Shown piece after piece: positions 17,484 through 27,191 of a stretch of DNA of 63,180 nt. The position numbers were made by a program, and so were the translations under genes. The stretch's first letter is position 1. Each line of letters opens with the position of its first letter. The stretch comes from CAZCCM01 sp964616165. GTDB taxonomy: Bacteria > Bacillota > Clostridia > TANB77 > CAG-508. Where the stretch lies: contig CAZTTS010000006.1 in the NCBI GenBank assembly GCA_964616165.1, positions 1-63,180 of the forward strand, written 5' to 3'. The notes under the pieces are model-generated. The model did not search any database. It saw nothing but the letters and a program-made list of their open reading frames with translations, and was not told where the DNA came from.

Positions 17484-19778
17484 TTATTTTATTTTAAAAG
17501 TAATAACTGTTCCTTCCTCTACAATAACTCCTTGTTTTGGATTCTGCGATATTACTGAGCCCTTTGTACCCTCTATTATATAATTTAAATTGCTTTTACT
17601 TAATATATCAATTGCATTATTTATATTCTTATTTAAAATGTCTGGTACTATAACTGTACTTCTACTTTCGTTTTCTTCTGTATATAAATAGATTTTGCTA
17701 CCTTTTTCTAATTTTAAATTTGCTTTAGGAACTTGTTCTAATACTATGGTTTCAGATGGATTAACAACACTTTGAACAATAACATTAAAACCTTTTTCTT
17801 GTAGTAATCTTCTTGCTTCTGTTATATTTTTCTTTTTAACATCTGGTACTTGTGATAAATTTTTTGTAACAGTTGCTATTTTTTCTCCTTCTTTAGAAAC
17901 TCCTATAATAGGGAATATATCTCTTAACATCTGATTAACCACTTTTCCTGAAATTAAGCCACCATCAACATAACCATATCCCTTGGGATGCTTTTGAACT
18001 ACTAATATGGCAATTTGAGGGTCATCTGAAGGTGCTATAGCACAAAATGATGCTACATATCCTTCCTCTTCTTTACCTGGTTGTGGTTCTGATGTCCCAC
18101 TTTTACCCGCTATCTTATATCCTGGTATTCTTGCATGAATACCGCATCCAGTATATAACATATCCATCATTTCTAAAGATGTTTTTTCAGATAAAACTTT
18201 TCTTATTGGTTTCATTTCAAGTATTTCTGAACTACCCGTTTTTGGATTGTTTATTTGTTTAACTATTTGTGGTTCATAAAGAGTCCCGCCATTTGCAATT
18301 GTTGAAGCTGCATTTATCATCTGTAATGGTGTTATTGTAAATCTTTGTCCAAAAGACATTACTGCTAATTCAACAGGTCCTACATTTTCTATATTATGCT
18401 TTATTCCTTCTTCTTCTCCAACTAATCTTACTCCTGTTTTATCAAATAAGCCGAAGGCTTCCATATATTTATAATATGTATCTCTACCTATTCTTTCTGC
18501 TAATTGCATAAAAGCTGGATTACAAGATTTTGTTAAGGCCTCTCTAAGTGATAATCCACCATGAGGATTATACCAAGACCAACAAGCTATGCTCGTATCT
18601 GCAACTTTATGTCTTCCTGTACAAACAAAATCTCCCGCTTTATCAGTTACCGTCTTATTTTCTTCTAAACCTATTGCTGTGGTAACCATTTTAAAAACTG
18701 AACCTGGTTCATAACCATCCGTGATAGCTGTATTTTTCCACATCTTTTGTTGTATGGCTTGCTTTTCATCATAATTTAATTTATTCCAATTCGCTGTTGA
18801 AATATTTAATGGTTTAAAAGGATTATTTAAATCATAAGTTGGTGCTGTTGCCATTGCTAATATTTCTGAAGTTTGAGGATTCATCGCTATTGCAATTGAA
18901 GCATCATTATCATTATATTTATGGGCAGCTGTTAAATGTTTTTCTAATATGCTTTGGATTTTTACATCTATTGTTAAATACACATCGCTTCCATCTTCTG
19001 CATTAATATTTTCTCCACCTACAATATTATTATATAAATCTGTTGTTGATCTTACTTTTCCTTTTTTCCCAACTAAAATATCATTTAATTCTAATTCTAA
19101 ACCTTCAAGTCCATAATTATCAGTTCCACAAAAACCTATAATATTTGAAGCTAATTTACCATATGGATAATATCTTTTAAAATCAGCATCAATATTTACT
19201 CCATTTATTTCTTTTTCTCTAATATATGCTTTTAATTTATCTACTTTTGTTTTTTCTTGTTTTTCAAGGATTAACTCATATCCATTTTCACTATCAACTT
19301 TTTTTAATATATCTTCCTTTTTTAAACCAAATATTTCAGCTACAGTTTTAGCAAAATCTTCTTTGTCTAAATTGTGAGTATTATCTCTTAAAATATCTGG
19401 ATTAATAGAAATAGTATCAACACTTAAACTTTGAGCAAGAATTTCTCCGTTTCTATCTAATATATTACCTCTATTAGCAGATATCACTTTCTCAGACATT
19501 TGATGATTTAGTGCTTTTTCTTCTAATTGTTTTCCTATAACTATTTGCAAATAGCCCATTCTTAAAAATATAATTAAGAATAATATTAAAACCATCACAG
19601 CTAAAGCAATAATGCTTTTGTTTGAAGTTTTTTCTGAAAAAGAGGCGCTTGTTATTACTTTTACTTTATTTGCTCTATTATTTGTTTTTATTTTTTCAAC
19701 ATTTGAAGTCTTAACACTTTTATTAGTGTTTTTCCTATGAGTTGTTTTCTTGTTATTTTTTTTAACTTTTTTCTTCAT
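17484..19778 (-). CDS. Class B penicillin-binding protein with two PASTA domains (FtsI/SpoVD/PBP2x type)
   Basis: This 764-residue DD-transpeptidase cross-links peptidoglycan outside the membrane. A Lys/Asn-rich cytoplasmic tail (1-50) leads to a membrane helix (about 55-77) and the dimerisation region RGNILDRNGEILA. The catalytic motifs are intact: SVFK in EPGSVFKMVT, SCN in TKSCNPAFMQL and KSGT in AGKSGTSEPQ. Two PASTA repeats close the protein, starting VPDVKKKN and VPDILNKN. SpoVD usually has one PASTA and PBP2x two. It is unusual to find such a gene inside a type IV secretion-like operon, away from the mra/mur division cluster. AAGGG precedes the ATG. Confidence 0.9.
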   Translation of the reverse strand: MKKKVKKNNKKTTHRKNTNKSVKTSNVEKIKTNNRANKVKVITSASFSEKTSNKSIIALAVMVLILFLIIFLRMGYLQIVIGKQLEEKALNHQMSEKVISANRGNILDRNGEILAQSLSVDTISINPDILRDNTHNLDKEDFAKTVAEIFGLKKEDILKKVDSENGYELILEKQEKTKVDKLKAYIREKEINGVNIDADFKRYYPYGKLASNIIGFCGTDNYGLEGLELELNDILVGKKGKVRSTTDLYNNIVGGENINAEDGSDVYLTIDVKIQSILEKHLTAAHKYNDNDASIAIAMNPQTSEILAMATAPTYDLNNPFKPLNISTANWNKLNYDEKQAIQQKMWKNTAITDGYEPGSVFKMVTTAIGLEENKTVTDKAGDFVCTGRHKVADTSIACWSWYNPHGGLSLREALTKSCNPAFMQLAERIGRDTYYKYMEAFGLFDKTGVRLVGEEEGIKHNIENVGPVELAVMSFGQRFTITPLQMINAASTIANGGTLYEPQIVKQINNPKTGSSEILEMKPIRKVLSEKTSLEMMDMLYTGCGIHARIPGYKIAGKSGTSEPQPGKEEEGYVASFCAIAPSDDPQIAILVVQKHPKGYGYVDGGLISGKVVNQMLRDIFPIIGVSKEGEKIATVTKNLSQVPDVKKKNITEARRLLQEKGFNVIVQSVVNPSETIVLEQVPKANLKLEKGSKIYLYTEENESRSTVIVPDILNKNINNAIDILSKSNLNYIIEGTKGSVISQNPKQGVIVEEGTVITFKIK

Positions 19779-19853
19779 TTTCCCTTATAGTAATTTTTTA
19801 TTTTTTATTTATTTATTTTACTTTCTATTTATAACAAAAGTTTTTTCATCTTC

Positions 19854-20513
19854 TTATTTTCTTTTGAATATAGCTTTTAAAATTGCCCCAATTATTGAAT
19901 ATATAAATTTGAAACCATTTAAAAGTGATCCTAACACAGTTTTTTTCTCTATTTCATTGTTTATACTATTCTTAATGGGAGGAATTAAATATATCAACCA
20001 TATTAAGATAAGCATACATATTATTGTTAAGGTAGTAATTATAATTCTTTTCCAATTAATTGGTTCTTGTATATGGTAACCTAAGCTTCTTAAATAATTT
20101 CTTTCATATTTTCTTAGATTTTCTTTAATTAATTCTTCTTCTTTATCTATTCTTTCTTGTGCTTTTTGAATTTCTTCATTAACTATTTTTGCATACTCTT
20201 CATTAATTATATCTTCTTGCTTTTTCTGAACCACATTAGTATATGAACTTGTTTCATTTGTTTGTGGCTTACCTTCAGGTTTTTCTGATTGTTCAGGAAA
20301 AGTTTCTAAATCATATTCTTTTCTTTTCTTTTCATCTGATAAAACTTCATATGCTTCATTTATTTTTTTAATATATTCTTCTTTTTCTTTTCTTTTTTGC
20401 GGATTTGTTTCTAAATCAGGATGGTATCTTTTAATTAAAATTTTATGGGCTCTTTCCAAAACCTCTTCAGAAGCATGTCGGCTTATTTCTAATATATCAT
20501 AGTATGTTTTCAT
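19854..20513 (-). CDS. Membrane-anchored J-domain (DnaJ-like) protein
   Basis: The N-terminal 70 residues are a J-domain with the HPD motif (KRYHPDLETN) and the KINEAYEVLSDEKKRKEYD helix end, so it should stimulate DnaK. A charged coiled-coil stretch (about 75-145) leads to a membrane helix (about 158-178) and a second weak hydrophobic region near the basic C-terminus. There is no Gly/Phe region or zinc centre, so it is a specialised type III J-protein tethered to the membrane. It lies between the VirB8-like genes and the transpeptidase, and could recruit DnaK to the secretion apparatus. Confidence 0.85.
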   Translation of the reverse strand: MKTYYDILEISRHASEEVLERAHKILIKRYHPDLETNPQKRKEKEEYIKKINEAYEVLSDEKKRKEYDLETFPEQSEKPEGKPQTNETSSYTNVVQKKQEDIINEEYAKIVNEEIQKAQERIDKEEELIKENLRKYERNYLRSLGYHIQEPINWKRIIITTLTIICMLILIWLIYLIPPIKNSINNEIEKKTVLGSLLNGFKFIYSIIGAILKAIFKRK

Positions 20514-20543
20514 CTTTGTTTCTTCCTTCTTGCTTACACTTTT

Positions 20544-21485
20544 TTAGTCAACTATTGGAACTGCTATACTAAATTTAGCTAATATATCATTTGATTTATA
20601 ATTTGTTATTTTACCTTTTTTTACAACTCTAATTGCTGAAAAAACTATAGAGCCAGGTAAGCTATTTTCATCATAAAATCTTGCAAAACTCATATTAAAC
20701 TTTAAACTTTGATGAGATGAAATTATAATTTTGTCTGTATGACTTATTTCTGGACGAGCATCTCCACCAGTACTTAATTGAACTTCAGGTGTTTCTAAAG
20801 AATAATCTTTTAAAATAATATCATTTTCAGTTCTATTTGTAACAATAACAGAATAAGTTTCTTCATTATAGAAAGAAGTTCTTTGAGTTAGTTCCACTCT
20901 AATATAATCATTTTCAAAAACTGAGTTTAAAGGAAATTTCCCTATATAGCCAGCAACTGATAATAGTTTTTCTCCTGTAATTGTTTCATTAATTGCCATT
21001 TTTAAATCTATATATGAGTAATTAGAATAGGTTAAACCTGTAGCTAAAAAATCTTCAAACACTTTAACTTGATAAATATATGTTGTTCCGACTTTAGAAT
21101 ATGGAATAATTTCATATCTTGAATCTTTCGGAAAATTTGCTTTTGCATATTCTTTAAATTCATTTAATGTCCCAAATACATCTGCCTGACAATCAGGTGA
21201 CAACATATTATATGCTTCTTCATAATTACCTTCACTTGATTTGTTAGCAAAATTAACAATAAGAGCTTCGCTTTCTATAAATACTTTCGAAGGAACTTTA
21301 GTTTCTGGGTTCATAACCATAGCAAAAGAATTTTTAGTTGTAATCGGCTCATCACTTTTATACATTCTTAAAAAATAGTTAAACAATAATATTATAAGTA
21401 TAATAACAGTAGCAACAAATATTTTTAATTTGTTTTTGTTTAAAAATTCACTTACTATTATTTTTAAATTGTCTAATTCTTTCAA
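20544..21485 (-). CDS. Bitopic protein with NTF2-like domain, possible VirB8/TcpC-like component
   Basis: This 313-residue protein has a cytoplasmic N-terminus, one membrane helix (about residues 18-40), an NTF2-like domain (about 70-165; EEAYNMLSPDCQAD ... FPKDSRYEI ... GTTYIYQVKV) and a C-terminal beta-sandwich (about 185-300). The topology and central domain fit the VirB8/TcpC scaffold of Gram-positive type IV systems. The identity is low enough that this is inference from fold pattern and context. It begins with TTG, 8 bases after a strong GGAGG. The NTF2-like part resembles that of the next gene upstream. Confidence 0.55.
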   Translation of the reverse strand: MKELDNLKIIVSEFLNKNKLKIFVATVIILIILLFNYFLRMYKSDEPITTKNSFAMVMNPETKVPSKVFIESEALIVNFANKSSEGNYEEAYNMLSPDCQADVFGTLNEFKEYAKANFPKDSRYEIIPYSKVGTTYIYQVKVFEDFLATGLTYSNYSYIDLKMAINETITGEKLLSVAGYIGKFPLNSVFENDYIRVELTQRTSFYNEETYSVIVTNRTENDIILKDYSLETPEVQLSTGGDARPEISHTDKIIISSHQSLKFNMSFARFYDENSLPGSIVFSAIRVVKKGKITNYKSNDILAKFSIAVPIVD

Positions 21486-21515
21486 AACTATCCTCCTTAT
21501 TTAATCCTAAGTTTT

Positions 21516-22091
21516 TTACTTTCTAGAAAAGGAAAAAGTATAATCATTTAAACCATATTCTTCAAATATAAATTTCATGTCTGTTTTTTTCCTTGCATCC
21601 TTTACACTCATAATATCTATAACATAAACATATAGAGTTCCTAATCTTTCAAAATTTTTGATTACATATCCAGCACCTTCTGGAAATTCACCTTTAAAAT
21701 AATCTTCCATGACTTTTTGTTTAGGGAAATAATTTTCTTTGAACTTAGCATCTAATCTTGCATAGATTTCACTAAAATTCTCTTTTTCTATATTGTCAAA
21801 AATATCACCTAAATATATCTTCATTCTTCGCATTTCACTTTTGTCTTTTACTTCTTCTACAGTATTATCAAAAGTATTTTGATTAAAGTCTTGAGCATAT
21901 TCTGGCAATTCTTTATTGCTTTTATTTAATTTGTTTTTAGTTTTAATTGTTATAGACGTAACTATTATCAAAGCAATGATAATTAATATTACAAAAGATA
22001 CTATTGTAATGTGTTCCACTGTAATCTTCTTTTTTCGTTTTTCTACTTTTTCTTTAAATTTATTAAAACTATCTTTACTAATATTTGACAT
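21516..22091 (-). CDS. Bitopic protein with NTF2-like domain, possible second VirB8-like component
   Basis: This 191-residue protein has a basic N-terminus, one membrane helix (about 27-49) and a single NTF2-like domain. Its segment YFPKQKVMEDYFKGEFPEG...GTLYVYVIDI parallels the neighbouring 313-residue protein (EFKEYAKANFPKD...GTTYIYQVKV), so they look like ancient paralogues. AGGAG precedes the ATG. It sits directly downstream of a VirB6-like gene. A VirB8-type assembly role is the best guess, not a certainty. Confidence 0.55.
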   Translation of the reverse strand: MSNISKDSFNKFKEKVEKRKKKITVEHITIVSFVILIIIALIIVTSITIKTKNKLNKSNKELPEYAQDFNQNTFDNTVEEVKDKSEMRRMKIYLGDIFDNIEKENFSEIYARLDAKFKENYFPKQKVMEDYFKGEFPEGAGYVIKNFERLGTLYVYVIDIMSVKDARKKTDMKFIFEEYGLNDYTFSFSRK

Positions 22092-22099
22092 TTATACTC

Positions 22100-24865
22100 C
22101 TATGTGTTTTTTTCCTTTTTATTCTTAGGTTTTTCTTTTTTCTTGTCTTGAGCTTTTGGTTGCTTTGCTTGATTTTGATCCTTTTCTTCAATCAATGTCT
22201 CATATTGATCTTTCAGTGTTTTCTTTTCAGACTTATGGTCTTCTATCTCAATATTTGCATCATCTAATTGATCTTTTAATTTATTTTTTGTTTCCTCAGC
22301 TTTATCTAATTCTCGTTTAATTCTATCTCTTTCTCTTTTACTACTCTCTTCCTTTTCAGCTTTTTCATACAGTCTGCTTTGTTTTTTATGTTCCTTTTCT
22401 TGAGCCTTATATTGTTCTTCTATTAATCTCTTTTCTTTTTCTGCCTGTTTTAACCTTTCGTCTATTTCAAAAATTTGTTTCTCATAATCTATAAAGCCTT
22501 GTGTATCCACCTCTGGAGGTTTTTCAGGTTTTTCTTCAGGTTTTAAAGAAGCTGGTTCTTCTTTTTGTTCGCCTACTGCTTGAGCTTGTGGTCTTGCTTC
22601 TTCTTCCGTAGTACTTCCTTCTGCTTCTGGTCTTGATGGTATTGGAGTTGCTTCTGGCACTTCTTCGCCATATGGCACATGTTGACTTACTGCTGCTATT
22701 ATCTCAGGATCATCTAAAAGATTAGTTACATTTTGATAATTATAGTTTACTCCCTTAATATCAGTTTCCATGTCAGTATATTGTTGTTTATCATACATTT
22801 GTTTTCTTTCCATTGTCATAAAAGCAAAGTTTTTACCTTCTTTTGTACTAAATATTTCTCCCATTTCAGTGCCTTCTTCTGGTAATACTCCATCCATTAT
22901 TTTATCACCCAAAGTATATAGTAATTGATTAGCTTGTGCGCGAGTTACTCCTTTTAAGCTTTCTATTTTCTTTAATAATGCTTCTTTGCTTGCTGCATAT
23001 TCCTTTAATAGTTGTCCTGAAGAAGCTTTATCTTCTATCATTCTAAACCATCTTTGCATGTCTTCTATACCTTCTTGAGAATATACATCTGCTTCTTCAC
23101 CATTAATTAATTTACTCATATTATAGGTCTGTAGTGCTTCTTTGGCAGCATCCTTAGTATTTTCCGTATAAAGTTCAGCTTTACTTAATCCCGCTCTTTT
23201 TCTTTTTCTTGCTCTATGACCTTCTCTTTTTGTATCTAACATTTTACCTATATTTTTACCTGAACGCATTAATTGGTAAGTTGTCGCAATATCTCCACTT
23301 GCAACTCCTACAATCATACCGCCCAATAATGCTGAGGTCTGTAATAAACGTTTTCCACTTAAACTAGCTAAGAATTTTGCAGAAGATTTAGCTGGACCTT
23401 CTCCTTTTGGAAGAACCGCTTCTGTTGGTTCATCATAATCTCCCATAGATTCTTCTATGCTTTCATCTAATGTTGCTTGAGCTTCTTGAACGCGCGGAGA
23501 AGCACCATCCCCGATATCATCATATTCTTCTTGTTCTCCGCCTATATCTGGGCTACCTTCTGCTATTTGAGGTGCTCCACTATCTCTAACAACTGTTTGG
23601 CTATCTTTTTCTTCAAAAGTTCTTTCAAAGAAACGAGACTTCTTTTCTTTTTCTTCAGATTCTTTTAATTTTTTAGAAGAATAATCTAGACCCTTTTGTA
23701 AAAGAGCAAATTTTACAAGTTGTCCACTTCCTGGCAATTTCTCTCCATCTGTAATATTGAAAATTTGTCTAATTATTCTTTCACCATCTCCAATAAAGCG
23801 CAAACTCATAATTGCTATTATTGTACCTGGAAGTCGATTTGAAAAAGTTCCAAAGATAGACCATGAATATGTAGCATCAACCGACACTGTAAATGCTATT
23901 GTAAAAAACGCCGCAAAAATTAAAGCATGAAAAGTTTGAATGAAAACATTAAATATGAATACATGCATCCAAGTATTTAAGGCCTGAGACTTATTGTCAG
24001 CTATTTTATCAATAGAGTAAGTTATTGTGATCAAAGGTGAAATCATTACTAAAAAGGCTATTTTAATCATCCTTTTAATATATATAAATGCATACTTAAA
24101 TGTTTGATAAGTAATTACCGCTAACAATATAGATGCCGTAACTTGTCTAATAAAATTAAGAGGCGTAAATATATATCCAATCAATTTTAAAGTTACAGAG
24201 CTAAAATCTTGACCATCCAAAGCCATAATTGAAGCCTTTTCTACAATTCTAACAAAAATATTGTTTAAGCTTATTGAACCTACAATAATTACACCTAAAA
24301 GACCTAATAGTCCTAAACTAATTAGCCAATTAACAAACATTTTATGATATTTAGCCTTAGATTGTCCTGTACTTGCCAATACAGCACGTATGGCAATATA
24401 TATTAAAACTCCTAATAAGAAAACTAGTGAAACACCAGATAATGTTACAAACCATTTAGCAATAGTTGTTCTTAACGAGATTAAGCTTAAAGTTCCACCA
24501 CTAAAATCAAAAAAATCTACACTTAATAAAGGGATGCGATTAAAGAAAATATCTGCCGGAGTTACTGGGAAATTCACATTTCCTATTAATGAAAATAATA
24601 ATGATAATATTAAATATGGAATAATTACGACAATAAGACCTATTAAAACCCCTGGAATCCATAATATTATTCCTAAAAGTCCATTTAGCAGTCCCATTAT
24701 AACATTACCGGCTGTTATCCCAGCTTCTGGACCACTTGGAATTTCTACCTCTTCAGCATAACTTTTGTTAAAAGCAATTATCAAAATAATTATAAACAAA
24801 AGCATTATAATAATCTTTAGTAGTTTTTTTAAATTAATTTTAAATAAATTTTTCTTTTTACACAT
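22100..24865 (-). CDS. VirB6/TrbL-like polytopic protein with long coiled-coil C-terminus (1 of 4)
   Basis: This 921-residue protein starts with a signal-peptide-like segment ending NKSYAEE, then has about eight hydrophobic helices up to residue 370, including the family pattern RIPLLSVDFFDF, IAKWFVTLSGVSLVFLLGVL and a later WMHVFIFNVFIQTFHALI. The remaining 550 residues are cytoplasmic: acidic and Ala-rich, then a Glu/Lys-rich coiled coil (about 775-920). The core matches the other three VirB6-like proteins in this operon, which in type IV systems form the inner-membrane channel. The tail could be a docking or regulatory platform. Only a weak AAAGG site is visible. Confidence 0.7.
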   Translation of the reverse strand: MCKKKNLFKINLKKLLKIIIMLLFIIILIIAFNKSYAEEVEIPSGPEAGITAGNVIMGLLNGLLGIILWIPGVLIGLIVVIIPYLILSLLFSLIGNVNFPVTPADIFFNRIPLLSVDFFDFSGGTLSLISLRTTIAKWFVTLSGVSLVFLLGVLIYIAIRAVLASTGQSKAKYHKMFVNWLISLGLLGLLGVIIVGSISLNNIFVRIVEKASIMALDGQDFSSVTLKLIGYIFTPLNFIRQVTASILLAVITYQTFKYAFIYIKRMIKIAFLVMISPLITITYSIDKIADNKSQALNTWMHVFIFNVFIQTFHALIFAAFFTIAFTVSVDATYSWSIFGTFSNRLPGTIIAIMSLRFIGDGERIIRQIFNITDGEKLPGSGQLVKFALLQKGLDYSSKKLKESEEKEKKSRFFERTFEEKDSQTVVRDSGAPQIAEGSPDIGGEQEEYDDIGDGASPRVQEAQATLDESIEESMGDYDEPTEAVLPKGEGPAKSSAKFLASLSGKRLLQTSALLGGMIVGVASGDIATTYQLMRSGKNIGKMLDTKREGHRARKRKRAGLSKAELYTENTKDAAKEALQTYNMSKLINGEEADVYSQEGIEDMQRWFRMIEDKASSGQLLKEYAASKEALLKKIESLKGVTRAQANQLLYTLGDKIMDGVLPEEGTEMGEIFSTKEGKNFAFMTMERKQMYDKQQYTDMETDIKGVNYNYQNVTNLLDDPEIIAAVSQHVPYGEEVPEATPIPSRPEAEGSTTEEEARPQAQAVGEQKEEPASLKPEEKPEKPPEVDTQGFIDYEKQIFEIDERLKQAEKEKRLIEEQYKAQEKEHKKQSRLYEKAEKEESSKRERDRIKRELDKAEETKNKLKDQLDDANIEIEDHKSEKKTLKDQYETLIEEKDQNQAKQPKAQDKKKEKPKNKKEKNT

Positions 24866-24907
24866 TTTTTACCTTTATATTTATCATTAATATTTTTAAA
24901 TAATCTT

Positions 24908-27163
24908 TTACTCTTTATTATTTAATTCTTTAGCTAGATCTCGAACATCTTTGTATGTAATTCTTTCTGTGCCAGGATGTTGTTTAATATCATGTTCTCT
25001 TATATTATATCCCTCCATATTATGTTCAAAATCATCAATTCTTTGTTTTGTTATAACATCAACAAATCTATGTAATAATTGCCTATCAACTGCTTCTAAT
25101 GTTTTATAGTCAAAGTCTCTTGCTTCTAGTAAACCCTTTAATAGCTTAGCAACATGCTGTTTTGCTTTAAATTCTGATTGACCTTCTTTTGCTGCAAAAG
25201 CCTGTATGCTTGCTTTTTTAGCCATAGCAAAGCGTTTGTCAATCGTTTTCTTGTCTGTATCAGCAATACTTCTTGCATAAGCATCTAATTCATCACCTGT
25301 TGTTTCATCTCTTCTAGTTTCTTGTGAAACATCTTTATCTTTCTCTTCGTCTGGCAGAACCTCCTCTTGATCTTCTGGTTCTTTACCTTCTTCTAATTCT
25401 TTTTTAGTTTTGTCTTCTATTTCTTCTGTTTTATCATCACTTTTTTCAGGACCTAATTTTTTTCTACGATCATTTAAAGCATTCAATTGTTCCGCTTCGC
25501 GCTTTAAATTCTTATAATATAATTTGCTTTTACCATCAAATTTTCTTTTGTTCCTAGCTGTTTGAGCTTGATCAATTCCCCATCCAGCTGTTTTTGCACC
25601 CACTAGCCCAGATTCTATCATTCCTACTTGAGGTGTTGCATGTGATGCTACAGCAGTAATACCACCAACGGTTGCTTGAGCCATTAACCTTAGAGCAGAC
25701 TTTTTAGTTCTCTTATATGTCTGTTGCCCTAAACGTTTAGCCTTAGAAATAGTATACTCTTTTGTTGCTGTGCCTAAGCCTTTTAATGGCCTTTTATCAT
25801 AAATATTTGAAACAATTTTTTCTCTACGGGCTGCTCTCTTTCTTGCTTTTTCTATATCTTTATCTGATAAGGCTTTTCGTTTTGTAATTACATCTTTGGC
25901 ATTAGCTTTCTCTTCAGCTTCATCTTTTAATTTTTCTTTTGCTTTATCCATCAACCCTTTACTTGAAACAGATTCTGTTAAATCTCTTGTGCTAACTGTA
26001 TGTTTTTTCTTAGTAGGAACTTGGTCACTCTTCCCAGTAGGTGTTTTTATATCAGGAGCTGTTTTAGCAAAAGACTTTCTTGCTTTGTTTAATTTGCTAG
26101 CTTGAGTTAAGAATCCCATCATAAAGGCTGAACTTCCTTGAACTTTATCTGCAGATATGCCAAACAATTCTCCTATAATTGTTTCTGAATCCCATAAAAA
26201 CTTTAAGCCTGCAACCAATAAAATCATAGATGGGATAAATCGTGTTGAACTCCCTGTAGTTCCTTTTAATACAACCGTTAAAAATGATACATAAGTTAAA
26301 ACATGTATTACTTGTATGAAAACAGTGTAAATGAACATTTTAGACCATTCTAACAATCTTTTTGCTCCACCTTTGCGGCGGTCTATTGCAAATGTTACAG
26401 CAACTAAAGGAGCAATAATTATTAAAAATGAAACTTTTAACAATCTTTTCATATAATATACAAAAAATATTAATCCCATTGTTGATATTATTATATATAA
26501 TATCAGTGATTGAGTCCCAACCATTATGTCTAAAGAAAAAATATCTAAAAATAATTGCAAAGTTAATGTATTAAAAACGTTATCACCGCCAACATCTTTG
26601 CTAAGAACAGAAACTATAAAATTATTTATTGAAATAATAGTAATAATAAATATGCTCATTCCAAAAAGCACTACTAATCCTAAAACAAAGTCCTTAATCA
26701 TTTTTGTAGTTTCTGCTTGTTTCTCAGGATTTTGTTTTAAAGTTCTTAGAACAGTACTTATAGCAATATATATTAAAACTATTAACTCTACAGCTACAGC
26801 TACTAAAAACAATATTATAAACCATCTAGCAACATTGCCATACAGTGCTTTAGCAACTAAATCTCTAGATTGCCCTGTGAAAACTTTCAAACTTGTTAAA
26901 TCAAATTTATTAAAAATAAATGTCTCAACATTTAATGATGTAAATTCACTGCTTACTATTAGTCCTATCGTAAGACTAACACCCATTAACATTGCTGCAA
27001 TAAGACCTCTAAAAACTGCTAGCAAAAAAGAAATGAATCCCGGCATTTTAATTGTTTCTTCATCTGCAGCCAGAGAAGGTATAGAACAAGCTAAAGTAAT
27101 ACTACTTACAAGAAGTATTATAAATATGATTTTTAAAATTTTGCTTTTTAGTTCTTTTTTAAT
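24908..27163 (-). CDS. VirB6/TrbL-like polytopic protein with charged C-terminus (2 of 4), probable ATT start
   Basis: The first ATG in frame (27046) gives 712 residues starting directly in a membrane helix and has no ribosome site. The frame stays open upstream to a TAG at 27176-27178. In that extension AGGAG (27173-27177) lies 9 bases before an ATT codon (27161-27163). Translation from there adds 39 residues of signal peptide (KKELKSKILKIIFIILLV ... SLAADEE), which all three sister genes also have. The core shows FNKFDLTSLKVF, VARWFIILFLVAV and WSKMFIYTVFIQVIHVL, the shared VirB6-like pattern, then a long basic/acidic soluble tail (about 370-751). It is probably a channel subunit of the secretion system. 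Confidence 0.7.
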   Translation of the reverse strand: MKKELKSKILKIIFIILLVSSITLACSIPSLAADEETIKMPGFISFLLAVFRGLIAAMLMGVSLTIGLIVSSEFTSLNVETFIFNKFDLTSLKVFTGQSRDLVAKALYGNVARWFIILFLVAVAVELIVLIYIAISTVLRTLKQNPEKQAETTKMIKDFVLGLVVLFGMSIFIITIISINNFIVSVLSKDVGGDNVFNTLTLQLFLDIFSLDIMVGTQSLILYIIISTMGLIFFVYYMKRLLKVSFLIIIAPLVAVTFAIDRRKGGAKRLLEWSKMFIYTVFIQVIHVLTYVSFLTVVLKGTTGSSTRFIPSMILLVAGLKFLWDSETIIGELFGISADKVQGSSAFMMGFLTQASKLNKARKSFAKTAPDIKTPTGKSDQVPTKKKHTVSTRDLTESVSSKGLMDKAKEKLKDEAEEKANAKDVITKRKALSDKDIEKARKRAARREKIVSNIYDKRPLKGLGTATKEYTISKAKRLGQQTYKRTKKSALRLMAQATVGGITAVASHATPQVGMIESGLVGAKTAGWGIDQAQTARNKRKFDGKSKLYYKNLKREAEQLNALNDRRKKLGPEKSDDKTEEIEDKTKKELEEGKEPEDQEEVLPDEEKDKDVSQETRRDETTGDELDAYARSIADTDKKTIDKRFAMAKKASIQAFAAKEGQSEFKAKQHVAKLLKGLLEARDFDYKTLEAVDRQLLHRFVDVITKQRIDDFEHNMEGYNIREHDIKQHPGTERITYKDVRDLAKELNNKE

Positions 27164-27191
27164 TTTCTTTCTCTCCTAATATTGCTTTTGG

